A stretch of DNA of 7,008 bases from Bacillota bacterium (GCA_017398165.1 JAFQHB010000046.1:1-7008), one strand, 5' to 3'; positions 1-5,438 are shown, counted from the stretch's first letter. The notes: generated by a model from the letters alone, not told the origin. A program made the numbers and translations.

Positions 1-131
1 GCTACGGCGGCGACGTAACGCGTAAACGCAAGCTGCTGGAGAAGCAGAAGGCCGGTAAGAAGCGTATGAAGCAGGTCGGCAACGTGACCATCCCGCAGGA
101 AGCCTTTATGGCTGTGCTGGAGATCGACTAA
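1..131 (+). CDS. lepA: Elongation factor 4 (LepA), C-terminal end only
   Basis: The window opens inside this gene; codons are in frame from base 3 and end at TAA 129-131. The 42 visible residues contain the segments YGGDVTRKRKLLEKQK, GKKRMKQVGNV and PQEAFMAVL, which match the very conserved LepA C-terminal domain (known from E. coli as YGGDVSRKKKLLQKQKEGKKRMKQ). LepA is a ribosome-associated translational GTPase that acts on stalled or mistranslocated ribosomes; the basic C-terminal tail contacts the tRNA and peptidyl-transferase region. The GTPase domains lie outside the window. The next gene starts 21 bp downstream with no terminator between them, so co-transcription is likely. Confidence 0.96.
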   Translation, partial: YGGDVTRKRKLLEKQKAGKKRMKQVGNVTIPQEAFMAVLEID

Positions 132-152
132 GGCAGGAGAGAGGGCTGCGCT

Positions 153-659
153 ATGCGAACCAACAGGTTTGATTTCGATAAGGCCAAGTGGCAGTATGAC
201 TCGGCGGCGGATATATATTGCCGCCAGACAGGCAAAGCCCCCGAGGAATTAACTGATGAAGACTGCACCGTTATCTGGGAATATGGCGCCAATCATATAG
301 CGTTCTTCCTGACGTGGTTGATCGAGAACGATCTGCTGAGCAGCCTGCATAATGAGGCGGCAGCGGATATCGGTATGGTGAAGAGCCGCCAGATGACCGG
401 CTTTGAGTATTTGGAGCGCAACTGTGATATGACGCTCTCCCGCGAGGATTTATCGCGCAAAATAGTGAGGTTTGCCGATCATTTTTATTATGATTATTGC
501 GGGGAAAACGGTTATTGCGGTTATATGGAGAACGAATTGCACAGGGTCGTCCTGGGGACGCGCTTTTCCTGGGATGATTATGACGCTGTAAAGAGTGACG
601 TTATCGACGCTGCATATAAAGAATTCCTGTCGAAGCGTTTGCCGGGCAGGAAGAAATAA
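153..659 (+). CDS. Hypothetical protein resembling DUF7832 proteins
   Basis: This is a 168-aa soluble protein with no signal peptide or membrane segment. The ATG has a purine-rich ribosome site (AGGAGAGAGG, 135-144) 8 nt upstream. The visible pattern is FDKAKWQYDSA near residues 8-18, GANHIAFFLTWLIENDLLS at 45-63, RQMTGFEYLERNCD at 79-92, then EDLSRKIVRFADHFYYDY at 98-115 and a late WDDYDAV at 140-146. From memory this order (aromatic N-terminus, 'THIGMFLAWA' block, 'R.ITG.EF...CD' block, 'FA..YY' block, 'W.NYD') is that of the DUF7832 family, whose function is not known to me. The family call is recalled and was not searched. The protein has five cysteines (23, 38, 91, 116, 122) with no obvious metal motif. 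It sits between lepA and a PanE-like gene with short gaps, so it is probably in their operon. Confidence 0.85.
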   Translation: MRTNRFDFDKAKWQYDSAADIYCRQTGKAPEELTDEDCTVIWEYGANHIAFFLTWLIENDLLSSLHNEAAADIGMVKSRQMTGFEYLERNCDMTLSREDLSRKIVRFADHFYYDYCGENGYCGYMENELHRVVLGTRFSWDDYDAVKSDVIDAAYKEFLSKRLPGRKK

Positions 660-681
660 ATAAAATTAAGCTGATGTTTGC

Positions 682-689
682 AAGGAGGG
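682..689 (+). promoter_or_regulatory. Ribosome binding site deciding the PanE-like start
   Basis: AAGGAGGG lies 8 nt before ATG 698. The in-frame ATG at 674 lies upstream of this site, has no ribosome site of its own, and would add eight residues in front of the Rossmann strand. The start at 698 is therefore chosen. Confidence 0.9.
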
Positions 690-697
690 TTTTGGTA

Positions 698-1621
698 ATG
701 CGTTTGGCTATGATAGGCCTGGGGGCTGTAGGTTCGGTTTTTGGTATGGATCTGTATAATGCCTATCCGGAGGAGTTTTTTGCCATCGCCTCGGGCAGCC
801 GTTATCAGAGACTGACGGCGGAGGGATTGATGGTCAACGATATGCGCTATCCCATCAAAGTCGAGCAGCCGCAGGCAGATACTGTGCCGGCGGATATTAT
901 CTTTGTCGTGGTAAAGAATTACGGTCTGGAATCGGCTATTGAGGATATGCGGGCTTTCGTCGGTGAGCAGACTATCATCGTGCCGCTGCTCAACGGTATC
1001 AGTGCGACGCCTGCTCTGCGGGCAGCTTTCCCGCAGGCTCGGGTGCTTTTCGGTATTGCTATGGGCATTGATGCGCGGCGTACCGGCAACGCGGTTGATT
1101 TTACCACCCGTGGCGTGCTGCAATTCGGCTGGGAGCAGAACAAAGAGCCTTATGCGCCCGAGGTAATACAGGTGCGCGATATATTGGCGGCTACCCCCAT
1201 CCCGCTGGAGATCCCGGAGGAGATGGAACACGCTGTATGGAAGAAATTTATGCTGAATGTCGGCTATAATCAGGTGACTGCCGCGGTGGATTGCTTCATT
1301 TATGAATGTACTGAGGTAGACAATTACTTCCGCCTGACGTCGGCGGCGATGCAGGAGGTCGTGGAGATCGCCAAGGCATCCGGTGTAGGCCTGACTGAGG
1401 CCGACCGCGAGGCGACAGAGAAGTTTATGGCGGCCTTTCCCCGGACGGCGCAGACCAGTATGCATCAGGATATAAAGGCCGGGCGCATTACCGAGGTTGA
1501 TTATTTCGGCGGTACGGTGGAGGAATACGGCCGTCGGTTGGGTATTGCTACGCCGATCAACTCGGTACTGCGGGAGATCATCCGCGGCAAAGAAGAGCAG
1601 AACCGTTTGAAGAATACCTGA
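698..1621 (+). CDS. 2-dehydropantoate 2-reductase family protein (PanE/ApbA-like)
   Basis: This predicted cytosolic NADPH-dependent oxidoreductase has 307 aa, close to E. coli PanE (303). The N-terminal Rossmann fold begins at once, with the dinucleotide motif GLGAVG at residues 7-12. VVVKNYGLESAI (70-81) and VPLLNG (95-100) follow the family pattern. In the C-terminal helical domain, WKKFMLNVGYNQVTA (181-195) carries the expected catalytic Lys (K183) and the Asn pair N187 and N191, matching E. coli K176/N180/N184. TSMHQDI (253-259) and TEVDYFGG (265-272) carry the expected Ser and Glu (E266, like E. coli E256). All key residues are present, so the enzyme should be active. PanE reduces ketopantoate to pantoate in pantothenate/CoA synthesis, but many family members act on other 2-oxoacids. 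No other pan gene is in the window, so the substrate is open and no symbol is given. It lies 38 bp after the preceding gene and is probably last in the lepA operon. Confidence 0.92.
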   Translation: MRLAMIGLGAVGSVFGMDLYNAYPEEFFAIASGSRYQRLTAEGLMVNDMRYPIKVEQPQADTVPADIIFVVVKNYGLESAIEDMRAFVGEQTIIVPLLNGISATPALRAAFPQARVLFGIAMGIDARRTGNAVDFTTRGVLQFGWEQNKEPYAPEVIQVRDILAATPIPLEIPEEMEHAVWKKFMLNVGYNQVTAAVDCFIYECTEVDNYFRLTSAAMQEVVEIAKASGVGLTEADREATEKFMAAFPRTAQTSMHQDIKAGRITEVDYFGGTVEEYGRRLGIATPINSVLREIIRGKEEQNRLKNT

Positions 1622-1664
1622 TGGCATACAGCGTAATTTGCGTTGATTTATGACAGATACCGAG

Positions 1665-1697
1665 AACACCCGGATGTAAAACGTTTGGGTGTTTCTT
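1665..1697 (+). terminator. Probable terminator after the PanE-like gene
   Basis: Arms AACACCC (1665-1671) and GGGTGTT (1687-1693) pair perfectly. With G-U pairs the stem extends inward to about 12 bp, leaving a TAAAA loop (1677-1681). The 3' side continues TCTT, so the U-run is short and broken. It lies 43 bp past the stop codon and is the only hairpin of this quality before the next gene. It is weaker than the two other terminators in the window. Confidence 0.6.
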
Positions 1698-1769
1698 GCG
1701 TCAATGGCATAAAAGTCACATATGTATAGCAGTATTCATCAAATCATCATTTGAAGGGACCGGTTCTCA

Positions 1770-2642
1770 ATGAAAATAAAGCACTGTACCGTATTACTTA
1801 TTTTATTACCTGTTATATTGTTGATTTCTGCGTGCAGCGACTCGGAAAGCGAAAGTTTATCCAACTCCAAATGGGAGGAATACCAGCACATATATAAGAC
1901 CTCTGTGCAGTATACAGGAGAAAACGAAAGCACGGCCAAATATCTTGAAATTGCAGAACGTAGCGCAAATCTGTTCCCTTTGCTTGAAGAAAATGTCAAT
2001 GCCTTTGTTATGGATGCTTATAATTATCAGTTAATGGACGATGAGGGGACGCTGCTTTACACAATGAATGGTATGGATTATCCGCAGGAGATCGACCCCA
2101 ATGGACAGTGCATCAGGGTGAGCAAAAACTATTTTTTGTATAACCCTATCAAGACGGAAGATGGCAGCGAGCTGTCAGAACTAATCGTTTATGACGATCT
2201 TACCTTAAATATTCTGGTGCCGGTGCAGTACCGGGATATGGAAGAACAGATATTAGAGGCTTATCGGGAGCGTTTTTATTTTGAAAAGGTGAAAGCGGCC
2301 AACGATTACAATAAGATGGCGGGAATTGACGATGTTCTGGATATATCTCAGGAAGATTTGACAGTTAATATCATTTATGTACAGGACGGGCAGAAATACT
2401 TCACGTTTCGTTCCGATTGTGCCGTTTTGACCGATAACTGGATAGAGGATCCGGTGGTTATGATTTACACGGCAAATATCCACTGCAATTATGCCCATAG
2501 CTTTATGTCACAGTGGCTGTATTTCTATTCAGATAAGGATAACGCAGAGGACGCATATCAGGATATTGTGCCTTATATCAAACAATGCGGTGCTGAAAAC
2601 AGTATTCAGAAAGTTTTTTCCGTTTTTGAATTGAACAATTAA
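1770..2642 (+). CDS. Predicted lipoprotein with DUF1430-like extracytoplasmic domain
   Basis: The protein has 290 aa. ATG 1770 follows GAAGGGA (1753-1759) by 10 nt. The N-terminus is a clear lipoprotein signal: basic MKIKH, a hydrophobic run at about 7-19, and lipobox ISAC with acylated Cys22, then a Ser/Asp/Glu-rich linker. There is no further membrane segment, so the mature protein should be lipid-anchored and extracytoplasmic. The blocks NILVPVQYRDMEEQILEAY (147-165), VNIIYVQDGQKYFTF (199-213), EDPVVMIYTAN (226-236) and YFYSDKDNAEDAYQDI (251-266) resemble, from memory, the external domain of DUF1430/bacteriocin-associated integral membrane proteins. Here it is free of the transmembrane part. 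That relation is an inference and the function is unknown. The gene stands alone: a hairpin ends the operon before it and a strong terminator follows. No convincing promoter was found in 1698-1752; TTGCGT (1696-1701) with TATGTA (1721-1726) at 19-bp spacing is weak. Codon use differs from its neighbours (seven TTA, one CTA, three TCA). Confidence 0.85.
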   Translation: MKIKHCTVLLILLPVILLISACSDSESESLSNSKWEEYQHIYKTSVQYTGENESTAKYLEIAERSANLFPLLEENVNAFVMDAYNYQLMDDEGTLLYTMNGMDYPQEIDPNGQCIRVSKNYFLYNPIKTEDGSELSELIVYDDLTLNILVPVQYRDMEEQILEAYRERFYFEKVKAANDYNKMAGIDDVLDISQEDLTVNIIYVQDGQKYFTFRSDCAVLTDNWIEDPVVMIYTANIHCNYAHSFMSQWLYFYSDKDNAEDAYQDIVPYIKQCGAENSIQKVFSVFELNN

Positions 2643-2683
2643 AGAAGTATCGCCTGCGGACAGCAAATCAGTTGAACAGACAA

Positions 2684-2731
2684 AATAATCCTCCGTATGA
2701 TCTGTAAACCATACGGAGGATTATTCTTTTT
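2684..2731. terminator. Strong, probably bidirectional terminator between lipoprotein gene and glnN
   Basis: Left arm AATAATCCTCCGTATG (2684-2699) and right arm 2710-2725 are perfect 16-bp complements around a 10-nt loop. On the plus strand the stem is followed by CTTTTT (2726-2731), ending the lipoprotein transcript about 40 bp past its stop. On the minus strand the stem ends in ATTATT followed by TTG, a weaker U-tract about 55 bp past the glnN stop. The convergent layout fits shared use. Confidence 0.93.
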
Positions 2732-2781
2732 ACGGATAGCCGGTGGAATTGCGGTTATATTTTTTGTGGCTTATGTATTGT

Positions 2782-4872
2782 TCAGACGGAGAAAAGCAGA
2801 TCGCCGTAGGTGGGGAAAGGCCAGTATTTGGCGGCGGTCAGCACCTCGAGCTGATCGGCGGCCCGGCGCATATCGTCCATCTTGGGCAGGATAGCGTCGT
2901 GATAGAATTGTGCTTTCTCCCGGCTGGTGGGGCAGTTATCACCCTCGGCCAGCAGACGCTGCATATCCTCGACGGTTTGATTCAGGACATCATTGGCGGT
3001 CGTGATTTTGTGCAGCAGCTTTTCCTCAGTGCTGCAGGAGATGCCGAGCTGTTTTTTGGCCAGCGCGGTATCAGCAATCTCTTTGGAGTAGGTGATGACG
3101 GCGGGGATGATCTCGGTATTGACCATATCCAGCATTGTCATTGTCTCGATATGCAGCAGCTTGTGGTATTCTTCGGTCAGGCTTTCCAGGCGGGCATCGA
3201 TCTCCTTGCGGGAGTAAATGCCGTGCTTGGCAAAAACTCTGACGTTTTTCTCATCGTTGTAGCGGGGCAGTGCGTCGATAGTGCTCTTCAAATTCAACAG
3301 ACCGCGTCTTTCGGCTTCGGCTACCCATTCGTCAGAGTAATTGTTGCCGTTGAAGATAATGCGCTTGTGCGCTTTGAGCTGAGTCTTCAGCAGGTCGTTC
3401 AGGGCAGAGTTGAAATTCTCGGGCGATACCTGCTCCAGAATGTCGGCGAATTGCGAAAGCTCCTCGGCAACGATGGTATTGATGATGATATTGGTGCAGG
3501 AGAGCGAGAAGCCCGAGCCCAGCATACGGAACTCAAATTTATTGCCGGTAAAGGCGAAAGGCGATGTACGGTTGCGGTCGGTGCTGTCCTTGGGCAGTGC
3601 AGGCAGTACGCCGACGCCGGAATCAAGCTGACCCATATCAAGAGCTTTGTAGATTCTGTCATTCTCCAGCGAATCCAGCACGTCGGTGAGCTCATCACCC
3701 AGGAATACCGAAACGATGGCGGGCGGTGCTTCATTGGCGCCCAGACGGTGATCGTTGCCGGCACTGGCGACAGATATACGCAGCAGATCTTGATATTCAT
3801 CCACGGCCTTGATAATGGCTATCAGGATGAGCAGGAACTGCATATTCTCGCGCGGGGTCTTGCCGGGCTCCAGCAGATTCTCGCCGAGGTCGGTAGCCAT
3901 CGACCAGTTATTGTGCTTGCCCGAGCCGTTGACGCCCTCAAAAGGCTTCTCGTGCAGCAGGCAGGCCAAGCCGTGACGGGTGGCGATCTTCTTCATCATT
4001 TCCATTACTACCTGGTTGTTATCGGTAGCAATATTGGTGGAGGAGTAAATGACGGCCAGCTCGTGCTGGGCGGGTGCGCCCTCGTTGTGGCGGGTCTTGG
4101 CCAGGATGCCGAGCTGCCACAGCTCGTGATCGAGATCGGCCATAAACTGCAGGACTCTGGGGCGGATAGTGCCGAAGTAATGATCCTCCATCTCCTGACC
4201 CTTGGGGGGCATAGCGCCGAACAGGGTGCGGCCGGTAAAGCGCAGGTCTTTACGCTTTTTGAACATCTCGGCATCGACCAGGAAGTATTCCTGCTCGGGG
4301 CCGACGGTGGTAGTGACACGCTCGGCCTCGGTATTGCAGAAAAGACGCAGGATACGCAGAGCCTGCTTGTTGATAGCCTCCATAGAGCGGAGCAGGGGGA
4401 TCTTTTTATCCAGAATCTCACCGCCGTAGGAGCAAAAAGCGGTGGGGATGCACAGGGTATTATCCTTGATGAAGGCGTAGGAGGTAGGATCCCAGGTGGT
4501 ATAGCCGCGAGCCTCAAAAGTGGAGCGCAGACCGCCGGAGGGGAAGGAGGATGCATCCGGCTCGCCCTGGATCAGGTTCTTGCCGGAGAACTCCATAATG
4601 ACGTTGCCGCCCTCGGTCGGCTCGATGAAGCTGTCGTGTTTTTCGGCGGTGATGCCGGTAAGCGGCTGGAACCAGTGGGTATAGTGGGTAACACCTTTCT
4701 GGATGGCCCAGTCCTTCATTGCCACGGCGACGGATTCGGCCACTGAGGGGTCGAGCGGTTTGCCGGACTGGATAGTTTTTTTCAGGGCTTTGTAGACGGC
4801 CTTGGGCAGGCGTTCTTTCATTACGTTCTCATTAAAAACTTTGCTGCCGAACAATTCAGGAACATTGGTCAT
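2782..4872 (-). CDS. glnN: Type III glutamine synthetase (GSIII, GlnN)
   Basis: The enzyme makes glutamine from glutamate, ammonia and ATP in the cytosol and is the main route of ammonia assimilation. Its 696 aa fit GSIII (about 700-730) and not GSI or GSII (about 350-470). Motifs in order are: the N-terminal segment HWFQPLTG (66-73) and KHDSFIEP (78-85); VGPEQEYFLVD (190-200) with metal-binding Glu193/Glu195; NEGAPAQHELA (263-273); NGSGKHNNWS (315-324); GANEAPPAIVSVFLG (378-392); NKFEFRMLG (444-452); and the C-terminal signature KYWPFPTYGDLLF (682-694), typical of GSIII. All the usual catalytic blocks are intact. GSIII enzymes form dodecamers. ATG 4872 follows GGGAGGA (plus 4881-4887) by 8 nt. 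The gene is monocistronic and convergent with the lipoprotein gene. Regulation probably acts through the roughly 245-nt leader, which holds a consensus promoter, a hairpin/U-run and AT dyads. Codons are strongly biased: a single TCA (Ser43) and no TTA or CTA, which fits high expression. Confidence 0.97.
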   Translation of the reverse strand: MTNVPELFGSKVFNENVMKERLPKAVYKALKKTIQSGKPLDPSVAESVAVAMKDWAIQKGVTHYTHWFQPLTGITAEKHDSFIEPTEGGNVIMEFSGKNLIQGEPDASSFPSGGLRSTFEARGYTTWDPTSYAFIKDNTLCIPTAFCSYGGEILDKKIPLLRSMEAINKQALRILRLFCNTEAERVTTTVGPEQEYFLVDAEMFKKRKDLRFTGRTLFGAMPPKGQEMEDHYFGTIRPRVLQFMADLDHELWQLGILAKTRHNEGAPAQHELAVIYSSTNIATDNNQVVMEMMKKIATRHGLACLLHEKPFEGVNGSGKHNNWSMATDLGENLLEPGKTPRENMQFLLILIAIIKAVDEYQDLLRISVASAGNDHRLGANEAPPAIVSVFLGDELTDVLDSLENDRIYKALDMGQLDSGVGVLPALPKDSTDRNRTSPFAFTGNKFEFRMLGSGFSLSCTNIIINTIVAEELSQFADILEQVSPENFNSALNDLLKTQLKAHKRIIFNGNNYSDEWVAEAERRGLLNLKSTIDALPRYNDEKNVRVFAKHGIYSRKEIDARLESLTEEYHKLLHIETMTMLDMVNTEIIPAVITYSKEIADTALAKKQLGISCSTEEKLLHKITTANDVLNQTVEDMQRLLAEGDNCPTSREKAQFYHDAILPKMDDMRRAADQLEVLTAAKYWPFPTYGDLLFSV

Positions 4873-4922
4873 AAAATCAGTCCTCCCACAATCTCTTTCA
4901 TGCTATGCGCGCGGCAGTGCGG

Positions 4923-4973
4923 GCATGATATATCGTGCATGATATAATTATATAATTATCTGATATGCCAGAT
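4923..4973. promoter_or_regulatory. Dyad cluster and possible second glnN promoter
   Basis: Three elements are packed upstream of the glnN ribosome site. An imperfect 16-bp palindrome at 4923-4938 (GCATGATATATCGTGC, one mismatched pair) also forms a direct repeat, since GCATGATATA recurs at 4937-4946. ATAATTAT occurs twice in tandem at 4944-4959 and contains TATAAT on the minus strand (plus 4947-4952). A dyad ATCTG-N6-CAGAT spans 4958-4973. No good -35 lies 16-18 bp upstream of that TATAAT, so if it is a promoter it would need an activator, perhaps bound at the adjacent dyad. Factor unknown. Confidence 0.35.
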
Positions 4974-5010
4974 GTGTACAGGTGGGTATGAAATGCAAAG
5001 TGGTAAATGC

Positions 5011-5049
5011 AAAAATGACGCTGAAAAGAATCCGTATCTTTACAGCGCC
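5011..5049 (-). terminator. Hairpin plus U-run inside the glnN leader (candidate attenuator)
   Basis: On the minus strand GGCGCTGTAAAG (plus 5038-5049) pairs with CTTTTCAGCGTC (plus 5017-5028). This gives 12 positions with one G-U and one U-U mismatch around a 9-nt loop, followed directly by ATTTTT (plus 5011-5016). The geometry is that of an intrinsic terminator. It sits after a strong promoter and before glnN, so full read-through would require antitermination. Otherwise glnN is read from a nearer promoter. Confidence 0.6.
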
Positions 5050-5068
5050 GCATCTCTTACGCAGTTAT

Positions 5069-5098
5069 TCAGGGATTTAGCTTCACGCGATTATCCAT
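5069..5098 (-). CDS. Possible nine-codon leader peptide upstream of glnN
   Basis: ATG 5098 to TGA 5069 encodes MDNRVKLNP. AGGTG (plus 5106-5110) lies 7 nt upstream, a fair ribosome site, and the predicted transcript start is only about 19 nt before the ATG. The stop is 20 nt before the attenuator-like stem at 5049. The peptide has no run of one amino acid and no Gln or Glu codon, so classic charged-tRNA attenuation for glutamine is not supported. It could be a chance ORF; only its position favours it. Confidence 0.25.
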   Translation of the reverse strand: MDNRVKLNP

Positions 5099-5123
5099 AT
5101 TAACACACCTGTTCTTTACAATA

Positions 5124-5152
5124 ATTATATGCGAAAAGAAAAATCGTGTCAA
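5124..5152 (-). promoter_or_regulatory. Perfect-consensus sigma-A promoter reading toward glnN
   Basis: On the minus strand TTGACA (plus 5147-5152) is separated by exactly 17 bp from TATAAT (plus 5124-5129). Both hexamers and the spacing match the housekeeping consensus. The predicted start is A at about 5117. It is the strongest promoter match in the window. Confidence 0.88.
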
Positions 5153-5302
5153 TAATCTGGCGTGAAAATGTGGGCGAAAAAATATATGATTGGTTTTGCG
5201 CCAAACGCAGGGATATTGCAGCACCGTGGTCTGCGGCGGGTTGCGGCAGTACCCTTTATCAGGCATTTATGATTGATTTTTTGACAGACGGTTTATTTGT
5301 GG
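5153..5302. other. Stretch between the divergent glnN and ALDH promoters
   Basis: The glnN-ALDH gap (4873-5438) has no convincing protein gene. This central part, between the two promoters, shows only weak structure: TGCG-CCAAA-CGCA around 5197-5209 and CTGC/GCAG arms near 5230-5250. TTGACA at 5281-5286 has no good -10 at 16-18 bp (TGATTT at 17). I see no RNA gene or repeat here. Confidence 0.5.
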
Positions 5303-5331
5303 TTGATTTAATCGGGGATTTTAGTTATAAT
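5303..5331 (+). promoter_or_regulatory. Predicted promoter of the aldehyde dehydrogenase gene
   Basis: TTGATT (5303-5308, four of six consensus bases, all of TTGA) lies 17 bp before a perfect TATAAT (5326-5331). The predicted start is about 5338, giving a 5' leader of about 100 nt. The tandem repeats at 5333-5366 begin 2 bp after the -10. Confidence 0.72.
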
Positions 5332-5332
5332 T

Positions 5333-5366
5333 AAATTCAGTACATATTGAAATTCAGTAGATATTG
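5333..5366. repeat. Two tandem 17-bp repeats over the ALDH transcription start (operator-like)
   Basis: AAATTCAGTACATATTG (5333-5349) is followed without a gap by AAATTCAGTAGATATTG (5350-5366); 16 of 17 bases are the same. A short copy, GATATTG, recurs at 5371-5377. The junction forms the dyad TGAAATTCA (5348-5356). Placement right after the -10, covering the predicted start site, is where a repressor would block transcription. The binding protein is unknown. Confidence 0.6.
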
Positions 5367-5408
5367 GCTTGATATTGCGGTATTATGATATACCCGATAG
5401 TGCGGGCC

Positions 5409-5434
5409 GGGCGCGGGATGCGCCCACGGGAGGA
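5409..5434 (+). promoter_or_regulatory. GC hairpin beside the ALDH ribosome binding site
   Basis: GGGCGC (5409-5414) and GCGCCC (5420-5425) form a perfect 6-bp GC stem with loop GGGAT. It ends 2 nt before the ribosome site GGGAGGA (5428-5434), which lies 4 nt from ATG 5439. The ribosome site decides the start: in-frame ATGs at 5385 and 5418 have no such site, and 5418 falls in the loop. The stem may tune translation. Confidence 0.5.
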
Positions 5435-5438
5435 TAAA

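Larger units (their letters stand above)
5011..5117 (-). ncRNA. Predicted ~107-nt glnN leader RNA or small RNA
   Basis: The predicted transcript runs from an A at about 5117, seven bases past a perfect-consensus -10, to a U-run at 5011-5016. It is bounded by a promoter and a terminator-like hairpin and lies 138 nt or more upstream of glnN on the same strand. Within it, GGAU (5096-5093) can pair with AUCC (5076-5073), CAG (5111-5109) can pair with CUG (5072-5070), and CUGCG/UGCGG (about 5063-5047) forms a small hairpin just before the terminator stem. I compared it by eye with T-box, glnA/glutamine, ANTAR hexaloop, glycine, purine and TPP motifs and found no match. It may be an attenuated leader of glnN or an independent small RNA. 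Confidence 0.45.

Noticed and set aside
674..697. Upstream ATG 674 as start of the PanE-like gene
   Set aside because: It lies before the AAGGAGGG site and would put eight unneeded residues ahead of the Rossmann strand.
578..1669. 363-codon open frame on the minus strand opposite the PanE-like gene
   Set aside because: It is a mirror of the PanE-like gene's codon bias; the plus-strand product has all reductase motifs and a strong ribosome site.
1739..1754. Hairpin TCAAAT-CATC-ATTTGA beside the lipoprotein ribosome site
   Set aside because: Six AT-rich pairs with a four-base loop are too weak to claim as a regulatory structure, though it touches the ribosome site.
2743..4746. 667-codon open frame on the plus strand opposite glnN
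   Set aside because: Its codons are exact reverse complements of glnN codons; it stays open only because glnN avoids TTA, CTA and TCA. The minus-strand product is an unmistakable GSIII.
5047..5063. ANTAR-type antitermination hairpin in the glnN leader
   Set aside because: ANTAR targets need paired hairpins with six-base loops carrying A at position 1 and G at position 4. The small hairpin here closes with a five- or seven-base loop and no second hexaloop was found.
5069..5266. 65-codon minus-strand frame ending at 5069
   Set aside because: It runs through the consensus glnN promoter, so most of it would not be transcribed from there. Only the last nine codons, from ATG 5098, have a plausible ribosome site, and they are listed separately.
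5146..5334. 62-codon plus-strand frame in the glnN-ALDH gap
   Set aside because: It has a GTG start with no real ribosome site, overlaps the glnN -35 element and ends inside the ALDH promoter. No recognisable protein features.
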